59,512 bases of DNA, from contig DXMY01000004.1 of assembly GCA_019413925.1 (NCBI GenBank), forward strand, positions 1 through 59,512, read 5' to 3'. This document shows, piece by piece, positions 32,820 to 40,647 of the stretch. Source of the DNA: Collinsella sp. GTDB taxonomy: Bacteria; Actinomycetota; Coriobacteriia; Coriobacteriales; Coriobacteriaceae. A program made the translations under genes and the position numbers. Position 1 is the first letter of the stretch. The number at the start of each line of letters is the position of its first letter. The notes below the pieces were generated by a model. It was not told the DNA's origin. It saw only the letters and a list, made by a program, of their open reading frames with translations, and did no database searches.

Positions 32820-33554
32820 ATGGACGAAGTCAACCACGCCGTTTTGGACAATCTTCGGGAGTTTTTCAGCCGTGTCGACAGCGCGCGCAACAGTGTATCC
32901 CCGATTGAAAAGCCAGATAGCGACCCAATAGAAATAGACGTCAAGGACTTTGTCGCTCTGTGCAATAAACCTGAAAGCTGCACCAAGGACGATGCCTACA
33001 AGCTTGGTGAGACAATACTCACTCTAAATGGTCTTGATGAAAACAAACTTAAGGGGATGAAAGCTGCTCTCAAAAACAATACATGGAATGCCTGGTGTGA
33101 AGATAATGGCATAAAAGCATCCGCAGATAACGCCACTTTCTACCTTGTGCTCAAGCGCCGCACCGACGATCAGCAGCACTATCATTTTTACTTCGATAAA
33201 GATACGGTTGCAGAAATCGATGCCTTTGATCCCTTTTTAATTAAAGGACAGAATGGCGAACGATTTTTAAACCAGCAATGGCATGTGCTCATCTCTGTGC
33301 TCGCATACCTTGATGTCGCTCACGCTTTAAGCAGCGATCAGCACGAATACCATTGCCTGTATCAACATATTAAGAAGTTGGACAAAGGCGATTTAAGTGC
33401 GTTGCATTTACAATTCCTCTGTTCTGCCAGCACCCGCATCAAGCTTCAAGTTGTTAAACCGAAAACGACCACGAAGGCACAGACAACAACGTATCACACT
33501 AAAGCAATGAACGAATGGCTTGAAGCAGCACTGCGTAAATTAGCCGGCAAATAA
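32820..33554 (+). CDS. Orphan protein, 244 aa, A/T-richer than its surroundings
   Basis: I do not recognise this protein. It is soluble, rich in Lys, Asp, Asn and His, with HYHFYFDKDTVAEID in the middle and a basic C-terminal tail (KPKTTTKAQTTTYHTKAMNEWLEAALRKLAGK in outline). No catalytic motif, signal or membrane helix is apparent. Codon use is visibly more A/T-rich than neighbouring genes, and a MITE-like element lies 127 bp upstream; both suggest horizontal acquisition. GAGAAAGGA precedes the ATG, so expression is likely. It is convergent with the second metallophosphoesterase, 12 bp apart. Confidence 0.7.
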   Translation: MDEVNHAVLDNLREFFSRVDSARNSVSPIEKPDSDPIEIDVKDFVALCNKPESCTKDDAYKLGETILTLNGLDENKLKGMKAALKNNTWNAWCEDNGIKASADNATFYLVLKRRTDDQQHYHFYFDKDTVAEIDAFDPFLIKGQNGERFLNQQWHVLISVLAYLDVAHALSSDQHEYHCLYQHIKKLDKGDLSALHLQFLCSASTRIKLQVVKPKTTTKAQTTTYHTKAMNEWLEAALRKLAGK

Positions 33555-33566
33555 TCGCCCGCCAAC

Positions 33567-34328
33567 CTACTCCAGCCCCGGTCCGCTGTACTTCCCTGTT
33601 TCCGAGTCGTAGCTCAGCACGGCGACCTCGCCGTTCTTCATGACGTTCCCGTCGATGTAGTAGTGGCTGGCCCCGTCATGCCAGATGCCGCGGTAGCCCG
33701 CGATGCCCGAGACGGTCTCGGTGTTGATGTGCCCAGCGATAACATCAAGGTAGAACTCATGCCCCACGTAATCGGGCATCATCATGGCAAACGACTCAGC
33801 AGACGTGCCGAGCTTCCAGTACTCGCCGGCCTCCTCGTCAACGCCGGCGTGCACAAAGACCTGGCCGAAGGGGCTTTCGTAAAAGTAAGGGAGTTTGCGA
33901 ATCCACGCGATTATGTCCGCGTGCTCGGCCTTTATGCGCTCAACCGTAAAGGCGTAGGCCTCCTCGAACTCCCTGAGCCTCAAAAGGCGCTTAACGTGCT
34001 TGAATGCCTCGGCGTCTAAGAAGCTCTTGGCCGTTGCCAGATTGCTGTCGGCGAGTATCCATGCCTGCGTGAAATTGGGGTCCTTCACCTCGTCAATGTA
34101 CTCGAGAAACATCTCCTCGTGGTTGCCACGCAGCGCCACGACGCGATCGCCGTACCGCTTTTGCAGGTCCATGATGAGCTCGAAGACCCCGAGCGAATCG
34201 GGACCTCGGTCGCAGTAGTCGCCAAGCAAAACCAGCTTGGAATCCTCGGCATCGAGGTCGACGGTGGAAAGCGATGCCTTAAAGGCGTCCAAGCACCCGT
34301 GAATGTCACTCATAGCGTAGATATGCAC
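33567..34328 (-). CDS. PPP-type metallophosphoesterase (serine/threonine phosphatase-like)
   Basis: Two-metal phosphohydrolase of the PrpA/ApaH-like group. The 253-residue protein starts HIYAMSDIHGC and has GDYCDRGPDS (metal site), RGNHE, a FVHAG histidine near 165 and AGHIN near 209. These are the signature elements of bacterial PPP phosphatases. The GTG at 34328 is six bases after AGGAGG, and later ATG codons would cut the first metal motif. The substrate (phosphoprotein or a dinucleotide) is open. It stands alone between the orphan gene and a divergent intergenic region. Confidence 0.88.
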   Translation of the reverse strand: MHIYAMSDIHGCLDAFKASLSTVDLDAEDSKLVLLGDYCDRGPDSLGVFELIMDLQKRYGDRVVALRGNHEEMFLEYIDEVKDPNFTQAWILADSNLATAKSFLDAEAFKHVKRLLRLREFEEAYAFTVERIKAEHADIIAWIRKLPYFYESPFGQVFVHAGVDEEAGEYWKLGTSAESFAMMMPDYVGHEFYLDVIAGHINTETVSGIAGYRGIWHDGASHYYIDGNVMKNGEVAVLSYDSETGKYSGPGLE

Positions 34329-34542
34329 GTATGACCTCCTGTTTGCGTCGGGACCCCACTCGTTTGCGCCATGCGGCGCGGCGGCCCCTCTGACTTCGCG
34401 GGCACCGGGCAACCTTGTCCTGTCACACCCCTCAACATGGTTAAAAGTATATCTCGCCGTGCGGACACAAATTTATGCCTGAGCTCCGGGCGCCCCGCGC
34501 GCTTGGCCTCAACCCAACCCAAAAACTCATCCAACATTAATC

Positions 34543-34570
34543 TTGGCTCAAGAATCGCTTAATCTATAAC
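34543..34570 (+). promoter_or_regulatory. Promoter candidate for the DUF4342 operon
   Basis: TTGGCT (34543-34548) and TATAAC (34565-34570) are 16 bp apart and lie about 110 bp upstream of the DUF4342 start. A second -10-like box, TATAGA, lies 10 bp further on. The rest of 34329-34688 is without recognisable features. Confidence 0.4.
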
Positions 34571-34688
34571 CTGCACTATAGAGTTCGACCAAGGGCGGGG
34601 CGGCGCCGCGCAACGCAGGCCGCCGAACGCAACACTCGCGCCCGGGCAGATCGCCCGGCGTCGCGCCCATCGAACGAAAGGACAGGTC

Positions 34689-35231
34689 ATGGACGACCTC
34701 GAAAAAGTTGAAACCATCCGCACCAAGTGCAACGTGAGCTACACCGACGCCAAAGCCGCGCTCGACGCCGCCGACGGCAACGTTCTGGACGCCATCATTT
34801 GGCTCGAGTCGCAGGGCAAGACCCAGACCACGTCGGCGCACGCCGCCACCGAGTCCGAGCCGGTCGATGAGCCCTCGGCCGAGATGGTCGCTGCGCAGGC
34901 CGCCTACGAAAAGTCGAGCGAAAAGACCGACTTCTCCAAGAAGATGGACAGCGTATGGGAGTACCTCAAAAAGCTCTTCCGCCTGAGCCTGGAGACCAAG
35001 TTTATCGCCACGCGCCGCGACGCCATCATCCTCAACATTCCCATCCTGATCCCCATCGTCGCCCTGTTTGCCTGGGGCGCCACGATATGGCTGATGCTGC
35101 TTGGCCTGTTCTTTGGCATGCGCTACCGCATCGATAGCGACGGCGACGTGCCCGGCAGTATCAACAACCTGATGGATCACGCCGCCGACGCCGCGGACGG
35201 CATCAAGCAGAATCTGAACGACGACAAGTAA
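34689..35231 (+). CDS. DUF4342-containing protein with UBA-like N-terminus
   Basis: Predicted membrane-associated protein of 180 residues. Residues 1-45 form a UBA/TS-N-like helical domain (KVETIRTKCNVSYTDAKAAL, then NVLDAIIWLE). A polar linker, the DUF4342 segment (about 85-110) and one long hydrophobic region follow (about 118-145, IPILIPIVALFAWGATIWLML). No function is established for the family. It precedes the response regulator by 18 bp in the same direction, so a link to that signalling pair is likely. Confidence 0.8.
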   Translation: MDDLEKVETIRTKCNVSYTDAKAALDAADGNVLDAIIWLESQGKTQTTSAHAATESEPVDEPSAEMVAAQAAYEKSSEKTDFSKKMDSVWEYLKKLFRLSLETKFIATRRDAIILNIPILIPIVALFAWGATIWLMLLGLFFGMRYRIDSDGDVPGSINNLMDHAADAADGIKQNLNDDK

Positions 35232-35249
35232 TCGCAGATGGGGGCACGT

Positions 35250-36035
35250 ATGGCACGAATCCTGATCGTAGAGGACGAGGAGAAAATCGCCCGCTTTGTG
35301 ACGCTCGAGCTGGAGCACGAGGGCTACCAGGTTGAGCACGCCGCCGACGGCCGCACCGCCGTGGACCTGGCGCTGGAACGCGACTACGACTTGATTCTGC
35401 TCGATGTGCTGTTGCCGCAGCTCAACGGCATGGAGGTCCTGCGGCGTGTCCGCAAGCACAAGGATGTGCCGGTGATCATGGTCACCGCGCGCGATGCCGT
35501 GATGGACAAGGTTGCCGGGCTCGATGCCGGTGCCGACGATTACCTGACCAAGCCGTTTGCAATTGAGGAGCTGTTCGCACGGATCCGCGTGGCGCTGAAG
35601 CGCTCGGAGACCGTGCGGGCGGCTTCGGGTGTTGGCGGCGCCGGCGCCGGGGCTGGCGTAGCGAGCAGCACGGCCGCCGGTATCGCCACAATGTCCCCGG
35701 CAACCGACACGGCCCAGGCTGCTGCCACGCCCTCCCCCGCCGCGCTTACCGTGGGCTCGGTCGCGCTCGATCCCGACCGCCGCGAAGTCACGGTCGGTGG
35801 CTCGCCCATCGTGCTGACGGCTCGCGAGTTCGACGTCCTCGCCCTGCTTATGGCGCATGCCGAGACCGTGCTCACGCGCGAGCGCATCGCGCACGAGGCG
35901 CTGGGCTACGAATACGTGGGCGACACCAACAACGTCGACGTGCACATCGCGCACCTGCGCGCCAAGATCGAGGACGCTGGCAGCGCCCGCATCATCCAGA
36001 CCGTGCGCGGGGTGGGCTATGTCTGCCGTGCGTAA
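35250..36035 (+). CDS. OmpR-family response regulator
   Basis: DNA-binding partner of the kinase gene that overlaps its end. The 261-residue protein has a receiver domain (1-118) with E8-D9-E10 and phosphorylation site D52 in LLDVLLPQ, and a winged helix (about 160-261) ending HIAHLRAKIEDAG...TVRGVGYVCRA. The linker between them is unusually long (about 40 residues, mostly Ala, Gly, Thr and Pro). I chose the ATG at 35250, preceded by GGGGG, over one four codons earlier. Its targets are unknown. Confidence 0.92.
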   Translation: MARILIVEDEEKIARFVTLELEHEGYQVEHAADGRTAVDLALERDYDLILLDVLLPQLNGMEVLRRVRKHKDVPVIMVTARDAVMDKVAGLDAGADDYLTKPFAIEELFARIRVALKRSETVRAASGVGGAGAGAGVASSTAAGIATMSPATDTAQAAATPSPAALTVGSVALDPDRREVTVGGSPIVLTAREFDVLALLMAHAETVLTRERIAHEALGYEYVGDTNNVDVHIAHLRAKIEDAGSARIIQTVRGVGYVCRA

Positions 36036-37314
36036 CGCCGAGGCCAAGCGCGTCACCTCCATCGCCCGCGCCATCAACTGGGGCTATATGTGGCGCCGCC
36101 TGATGAGCTACGTCTGGCTCGATCTGCTGCTGATGGTGATTGCGGCGGCGATCCTCGTCTATGGATACAACCAGACGCTGCCTGACAGCGCGTTTACCGC
36201 AGGCTGGATTCCCGGCGCCACCGTTCACGGCATGTCGCTGACGCCCGCGCGCGGCTGGGACCTGGCAACGCTCACCTATACCGTCGAGCTTGCGCGTACC
36301 GCCAAGACCTTCCCCCTCGCGCAGGACCTCGTCACGCTATGGCCTCTCTACCTTGTCGTTGTGGGTTGGCAGGTCATCAGCGTGCTCAACATGCTCGGCG
36401 GTGCCCGCCGCGTACGCCGCACTATGGCGCCGCTCAACGACCTGGCCTTGCGCGTGGACGAGCTCGGCCGCATGCAGCTCTCCGGCGGCAAGATGGAAAC
36501 ACTGGAGCAGGCCATCGAGCGCGCAAGCGTCGATTCGCCGAGCGTCACCACCGGCGACGCCGACCTGGCAAGCATCGAGGTCGCGCTCAACCGCCTGCTG
36601 CGCCAGATGCAAGAGGCCAAGCTGCAGCAGATGCGCTTTGTCAACGATGCAAGCCACGAGCTGCGCACGCCCATCGCGGTGATTCAGGGCTACGTGAACA
36701 TGCTCGACCGCTGGGGCAAAGACGACCCGGACGTGCTGGCAGAGTCCATTGCCTCGCTCAAGGCCGAAAGCGAGCATATGCAGGAGCTCGTGGAGCAGCT
36801 GCTGTTTTTGGCGCGCGGCGATGCCGGGCGCACGGTCCTGCGGCGTGCGGATACTAACCTGGCCGCACTGGTCGGCGAGGTATGCGAGGAATCGCAGATG
36901 ATCGATGCCGCGCACACATATCGACTGGCGTACGATGCCGCACTTACCAGCGACCCGCGCTGCGACGCGCCCGTTGACGTGGCGCTCGTGAAGCAGGCTC
37001 TGCGCGTGATCGTGCAGAACGCCGCCAAGTATTCGGACGCGGGCACATCCATCTCGTTTGGCGTGACGCCGGATGCGGGCGCGGGCACGATCGACATAAG
37101 TGTTGAGGACGAGGGCATCGGCATGAACCAGGAATCCGCAGCTCACGCGTTCGAACGGTTCTACCGCGCCGACAACGCGCGCGATGCCGGCGCGCAGGGC
37201 TCGGGTCTGGGGCTTGCCATTGCCAAATGGATCGTCGACAGCCACGGCGGCGTCATCGGTGTGACCTCAGTCGAGGGCGTCGGCAGCCGCTTTACGATTC
37301 GCCTGCCACGATAG
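36019..37314 (+). CDS. Sensor histidine kinase
   Basis: Membrane kinase that pairs with the preceding regulator. The 431-residue protein has a first helix at about 31-50, an extracytoplasmic region of some 55 residues and a second helix at about 106-126. A HAMP-like linker, DHp box FVNDASHELRTP (H213) and a catalytic domain with NAAKYS, DEGIGM and GSGLGLAIAKWIV follow. The start overlaps the regulator stop by 17 bp (GGGGTGGGCT ahead of the ATG), so translation is coupled. A terminator follows. Confidence 0.92.
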   Translation: MSAVRNAEAKRVTSIARAINWGYMWRRLMSYVWLDLLLMVIAAAILVYGYNQTLPDSAFTAGWIPGATVHGMSLTPARGWDLATLTYTVELARTAKTFPLAQDLVTLWPLYLVVVGWQVISVLNMLGGARRVRRTMAPLNDLALRVDELGRMQLSGGKMETLEQAIERASVDSPSVTTGDADLASIEVALNRLLRQMQEAKLQQMRFVNDASHELRTPIAVIQGYVNMLDRWGKDDPDVLAESIASLKAESEHMQELVEQLLFLARGDAGRTVLRRADTNLAALVGEVCEESQMIDAAHTYRLAYDAALTSDPRCDAPVDVALVKQALRVIVQNAAKYSDAGTSISFGVTPDAGAGTIDISVEDEGIGMNQESAAHAFERFYRADNARDAGAQGSGLGLAIAKWIVDSHGGVIGVTSVEGVGSRFTIRLPR

Positions 37315-37333
37315 AAAGCCCCTCGGCATAAAT

Positions 37334-37367
37334 AAAGGGATAAGGCCATGCGGCCCTATCCCTTTTT
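37334..37367. terminator. Terminator after the histidine kinase
   Basis: AAAGGGATAAGGCC (37334-37347) and GGCCCTATCCCTTT (37352-37365) pair with one mismatch and a 4-nt loop, followed by TT. It separates the kinase from the convergent VOC gene and may serve both. Confidence 0.8.
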
Positions 37368-37389
37368 GCTAGCTATGGCAGCTTGTGCG

Positions 37390-37764
37390 CTACTCTCGGC
37401 ACAGGTGCACGGCGAAGCCGGCGAACTCGCGCTTAAAGTACACGAGCTTGGTGCCGCCGTCGGGCAGCAGCACGCGCGACTCCTCGTTGACCTCGAGCCC
37501 GCGCTCGGCAAACCACTTCTCGGCCGCATCGATGTCGTTGACGGCAAAGCCGATGTGGCCCTTGGCGCCACGACCGTTCTGCTTCATGATCTCGACCAGC
37601 GAATCGTTAAAGTACGAAACCGGGGTCTCAATAACGGGCAGCCCCATCATCGTCGAGAACAGCTCCGCGATCTCCAGGGCGTCTGCCGGGTCGGTGGCGT
37701 TAATGCCCACATGGGCAACGCGCATACCAAAGAGCTCTACCGGGTTGGCGTTCTGCTCACTCAT
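37390..37764 (-). CDS. VOC (glyoxalase/bleomycin-resistance fold) protein
   Basis: Small metal-binding-fold protein of 124 residues with one VOC module pair: VAHVGINATDPADALEIAELF near the start, KGHIGFAVNDIDAAEKWFAERG in the middle, and LVYFKREFAGFAVHL at the end. The candidate metal ligands are a histidine in VAHVG and another in KGHIG. Its function is not evident. It lies 11 bp downstream of a galactitol-type PTS IIB gene in the same direction, so a sugar-related role is plausible, but this is inference. Confidence 0.82.
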   Translation of the reverse strand: MSEQNANPVELFGMRVAHVGINATDPADALEIAELFSTMMGLPVIETPVSYFNDSLVEIMKQNGRGAKGHIGFAVNDIDAAEKWFAERGLEVNEESRVLLPDGGTKLVYFKREFAGFAVHLCRE

Positions 37765-37775
37765 GCAGTCAGCGC

Positions 37776-38063
37776 CTACTGAGCCATGACGTCGAGAACG
37801 GCCTTCTCGGCGGCAACGCGGTTCATGCCGGTCATGAAGGGCACGCCACTCACGTACGGGCAGGTGAGGCCCTCAGGGGCAACGGTGGTGGCGATCAGCA
37901 GGTCGGCGCCCTCGCCGCAGTAGTCCTTGGCCTCGGAGATGGCGCACTGCACGATCTCGTACTTGTCGGCGTAACCGTTGGCGTCGAGCAGGGTGGCGAC
38001 CTTCTGGGCAACAAGCGTGGAAGTAGCAGCGCCAGCACCGCAAGCCAAAACGATCTTCTTCAT
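37776..38063 (-). CDS. PTS galactitol-family IIB component (orphan)
   Basis: Cysteine phosphocarrier of the galactitol (GatB) family. The 95-residue protein begins MKKIVLACGAGAATSTLVA, with the active cysteine at C8, and continues through EYGEGADLL-type sequence to VSGVPFMTGMNR. No IIA or IIC gene is nearby, so it must work with components coded elsewhere or act as a regulator. It is followed by the VOC gene, 11 bp away. GGGAG lies upstream of the ATG. Confidence 0.88.
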   Translation of the reverse strand: MKKIVLACGAGAATSTLVAQKVATLLDANGYADKYEIVQCAISEAKDYCGEGADLLIATTVAPEGLTCPYVSGVPFMTGMNRVAAEKAVLDVMAQ

Positions 38064-38226
38064 AGGTAGTGTCTCCCTTCATGGTTTACTTTAGGTAAGT
38101 GTACCGCAGCGAGCGATGGCACTCAGCCTCGATGAGCTTTTATGCCAGTTTGCTTGTGCACTGCGTATAATACATCTAGTACGTGTTGTCATACCGCTCG
38201 CGCTACGAGCGACTAAGGACCCTAAC

Positions 38227-38850
38227 ATGCCCGATTCCCGCACACTCTGGACCGCCGTCGTTATCATCTGCATCGGCGTGTCGGTGTTCTTTAGCGTCAA
38301 AAAACGCACCACGTTCAAGCGTCTGCAGCAGCTTATGGCTGCCAAGCAGTGGGACGAGTTCGATCGTTTGCTCGACGGCAAACTCACCAGTATGCTGTAC
38401 CCGCGCTACAACCGCGACTACCTGCGCCTGAACTCTTATCTGCTGCGCGAGGACCATGAGCGCGCCAGCGAGATGTTCGACCTGCTGCTGGGACTCAACC
38501 TGCCCAAGATGCAGCGCGTCGACCTGGTGATCAAGGCCTTTAACTACTACGTTGGCCAGGAGGACCGCAAAAAGTCTAAGGAACTTTTGCACGAGATCAA
38601 GGGCTTTGAGGGCGGTCAGGCCGAGGCGGTCGCACACGAATGCCAGCTGATGTACGACACGATGATCCTCAAGCGCCACAACGACATTCCCGAGCTGGAG
38701 CGCATGCTCAAGGAAGCCGGTGACGACCCGGTCAAGCGCTGCCGCCTGGAGTATCTGCTGGCGCTGCAGTACCAAAACAAGGGCGACGAGGCCAAGTTCC
38801 AAGAGTTCCTCGAGAAGTCGGGCCAACACTCGATGGCCGTCAACGCGTAA
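38227..38850 (+). CDS. Membrane-anchored helical-repeat protein, 207 aa
   Basis: I do not recognise the exact family. The 207-residue protein has one N-terminal transmembrane helix (about 8-24, AVVIICIGVSVFFSV) followed by a soluble region of paired helices (LMAAKQWDEFDRLL, EDHERASEMFDLLL, QEDRKKSKELLHEI, AEAVAHECQLMYDT). This resembles TPR-like repeats and suggests a scaffold facing the cytosol. TAAGGA precedes the ATG. It is divergent from the IIB gene and just upstream of tRNA-Leu. Confidence 0.7.
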   Translation: MPDSRTLWTAVVIICIGVSVFFSVKKRTTFKRLQQLMAAKQWDEFDRLLDGKLTSMLYPRYNRDYLRLNSYLLREDHERASEMFDLLLGLNLPKMQRVDLVIKAFNYYVGQEDRKKSKELLHEIKGFEGGQAEAVAHECQLMYDTMILKRHNDIPELERMLKEAGDDPVKRCRLEYLLALQYQNKGDEAKFQEFLEKSGQHSMAVNA

Positions 38851-38881
38851 CGGACGGCTTGTGCTAGACTTCTAGTCTCAC

Positions 38882-38966
38882 GGGGGCGTGGCGGAATTGG
38901 CATACGCAGGGGACTTAAAATCCCTCGCCGCAAGGATTGTGGGTTCGAGTCCCACCGCCCCTACCA
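38882..38966 (+). tRNA. tRNA-Leu (anticodon UAA)
   Basis: An 85-nt cloverleaf with CCA encoded. The anticodon stem GGGGA/TCCCT encloses the loop CTTAAAA, giving anticodon TAA. The D arm is GGCGGAATTGGCATACGC, the long variable arm (class II) contains CGCCGCAAGG, and the T arm has GGTTCGAGTCC. The acceptor GGGGGCG pairs with CGCCCCT, the first pair being G-U, and the discriminator base is A, as for leucine. Confidence 0.95.
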
Positions 38967-39095
38967 TATGGAGCTTTCGAGCCCGTGTCCCCAAGGGATG
39001 CTGGCTCGCCTCTTTTGGACGCCGTCAACTGCAGAGCAGCTCATTTGGGACGGGGCTTTTTTGACTACTTTTCCGCCCGCCCAATGAGTTTCCTA

Positions 39096-39147
39096 CCACA
39101 TTTTCCGATGGAAAAACGTGGTTGTCTCCCACATTTTCCGATGGAAA
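39096..39147. promoter_or_regulatory. Tandem palindromes upstream of the AAA ATPase
   Basis: CCACATTTTCCGATGGAAA occurs at 39096-39114 and again at 39129-39147. Its core TTTCCGATGGAAA is palindromic about GAT. The copies are 33 bp apart, close to three helical turns, and lie just before the gene start, as expected of operators. No other gene is near, so self-regulation is the simplest reading. The remaining gap after the tRNA is non-coding. Confidence 0.6.
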
Positions 39148-39190
39148 CTCCCAAATGGCCTTATACTAGCCGAGAGGGTTGGGAGGCAAT

Positions 39191-40492
39191 ATGCAGCGAC
39201 AGCTTATGAGTGAACTTATCGCTTGGAAATCAAGGGCGAATCGCAAACCCCTCTTGCTTAAGGGAGCCCGCCAGACAGGAAAGACTTGGCTTCTTAACGA
39301 ATTCGCAAGCCAGCAGTATCGAAACGTCATTCGTTTTGACTTTATGCTCGAGCCGAGCACACGCTCGCTGTTCGATGGGAACCTCGACCCCAAGCGCATC
39401 ATCTCCCAGATAGAGCTCCTACGTGGCCAAACCGTAACGCCGACAGACACGCTCATCATCTTCGACGAGATCCAAGAGGCGCCACGCGGGATCACCTCGC
39501 TTAAGTACTTCAACGAGCTTGCACCCGAATACCACATCGTGGCAGCCGGTTCCTATATGGGCCTCGCGCTCCGACGCGAAAACGAGTCATTTCCCGTTGG
39601 CAAAATCGACCAGCTCACCATGCGTCCCATGGGGTTTGCCGAGTTCGTTCGTGCCGTCGACGGCAACCCGCTCGCCGACGCCATCCTTGCCGCAGACATG
39701 AACCTTCTGGCAAACGTTGCCGAAAAGCTCGAACACTTGCTCAAGGAATACCTTGTTGTCGGCGGTATGCCCGAAGTTGTCTCCGCTTTCGCCGAGACAC
39801 GCGACTTCATCGAAGCCCGAAGGCTTCAGCAGCAAATCATCGAGGCTTACGAATCCGATTTTGGCAAACATGCACCCGCCCGCATCATCGAGCGCATGAG
39901 GTTGGTTTGGAAATCCCTTCCCGGCCAGCTTGCCAAAGAGAACAAGAAGTTTGTCTATGGCGCCCTTCGCCCCGGAGCGCGCGCACGCGATTTCGAGGAA
40001 AGCCTCCAGTGGCTCACGGACTACGGAATCGTTCATAAGGTGCCACGTGTTTCCGCTCTAAAGGCGCCGCTCTCGAGCTACGAAGACCTCTCGGGCTTCA
40101 AACTGTTCTGCATCGACACCGGCATCCTCGGAGCGCTCTCCGGTCTCTCTCCGGCCATCGTTCTTAACGGATCCGCTGTTTTTACCGAGTTCAAAGGTTC
40201 GCTGACCGAACAATACGTCGCGCAGGAGCTTTTGCTCCAGGACAAAACTCCCGCGTATTGGTCCTCTACCTCTGGCAATGCCGAAACCGACTTTGCCATC
40301 GACCATGCGGGAACCGTGCTTCCGCTTGAGGTCAAGGCGGCAGAGAACCTTAAAGCGAAGAGTCTGAAAATAGCCTGCGAAAAATTCAAGCTCGAGCGTT
40401 GCGTGAGGAGCTCCCTGGCGGCATATAGAGACGAGGGCACGCTCGTCAATATTCCGCTTTGGGAAATTGGGCAAATCGACAAACTGACATAA
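39191..40492 (+). CDS. AAA ATPase with C-terminal DUF4143
   Basis: P-loop ATPase of unknown role. The 433-residue protein has Walker A GARQTGKT (25-32), Walker B LIIFDE (about 93-98), sensor AAGSYMG, and a C-terminal nuclease-like DUF4143 half with FCIDTGILGAL and a late EVKA (an endonuclease-like D/E-x-K pattern). The family is widespread in gut bacteria in multiple copies. The ATG at 39191 follows GGGAGGCA. Its base composition is close to the neighbours. It is isolated, with tandem palindromes upstream. Confidence 0.88.
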   Translation: MQRQLMSELIAWKSRANRKPLLLKGARQTGKTWLLNEFASQQYRNVIRFDFMLEPSTRSLFDGNLDPKRIISQIELLRGQTVTPTDTLIIFDEIQEAPRGITSLKYFNELAPEYHIVAAGSYMGLALRRENESFPVGKIDQLTMRPMGFAEFVRAVDGNPLADAILAADMNLLANVAEKLEHLLKEYLVVGGMPEVVSAFAETRDFIEARRLQQQIIEAYESDFGKHAPARIIERMRLVWKSLPGQLAKENKKFVYGALRPGARARDFEESLQWLTDYGIVHKVPRVSALKAPLSSYEDLSGFKLFCIDTGILGALSGLSPAIVLNGSAVFTEFKGSLTEQYVAQELLLQDKTPAYWSSTSGNAETDFAIDHAGTVLPLEVKAAENLKAKSLKIACEKFKLERCVRSSLAAYRDEGTLVNIPLWEIGQIDKLT

Positions 40493-40568
40493 AGGCTGCG
40501 GAGGCGCTCAGCAAGGACTGTCCCCAGGTGCCTGCAGAAAAGAAACGTCCCTAGGTGCCGGCTGTTGA

Positions 40569-40633
40569 GTTGCGGTGGAATAGGGACTGTTTGGTGCCCG
40601 AAAGGGCGATTTTAGTCCGTATTTCACCGCAAC
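40569..40633. repeat. Inverted-repeat element, copy A
   Basis: GTTGCGGTGGAATAGGGACT (40569-40588) and AGTCCGTATTTCACCGCAAC (40614-40633) pair over 20 positions with two mismatches. It lies between the convergent AAA ATPase and ppx genes. The same sequence forms copy B at 47332-47400. The short GTCCCCAGGTGCC repeats just before it (40513-40560) resemble other intergenic scraps in the window. Confidence 0.75.
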
Positions 40634-40647
40634 TTATGAGGGGATGG

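Noticed and set aside
39096..39147. Two-unit CRISPR array
   Set aside because: Only two 19-bp copies, a 14-bp gap, internal palindromy and no cas genes. An operator pair explains it better.
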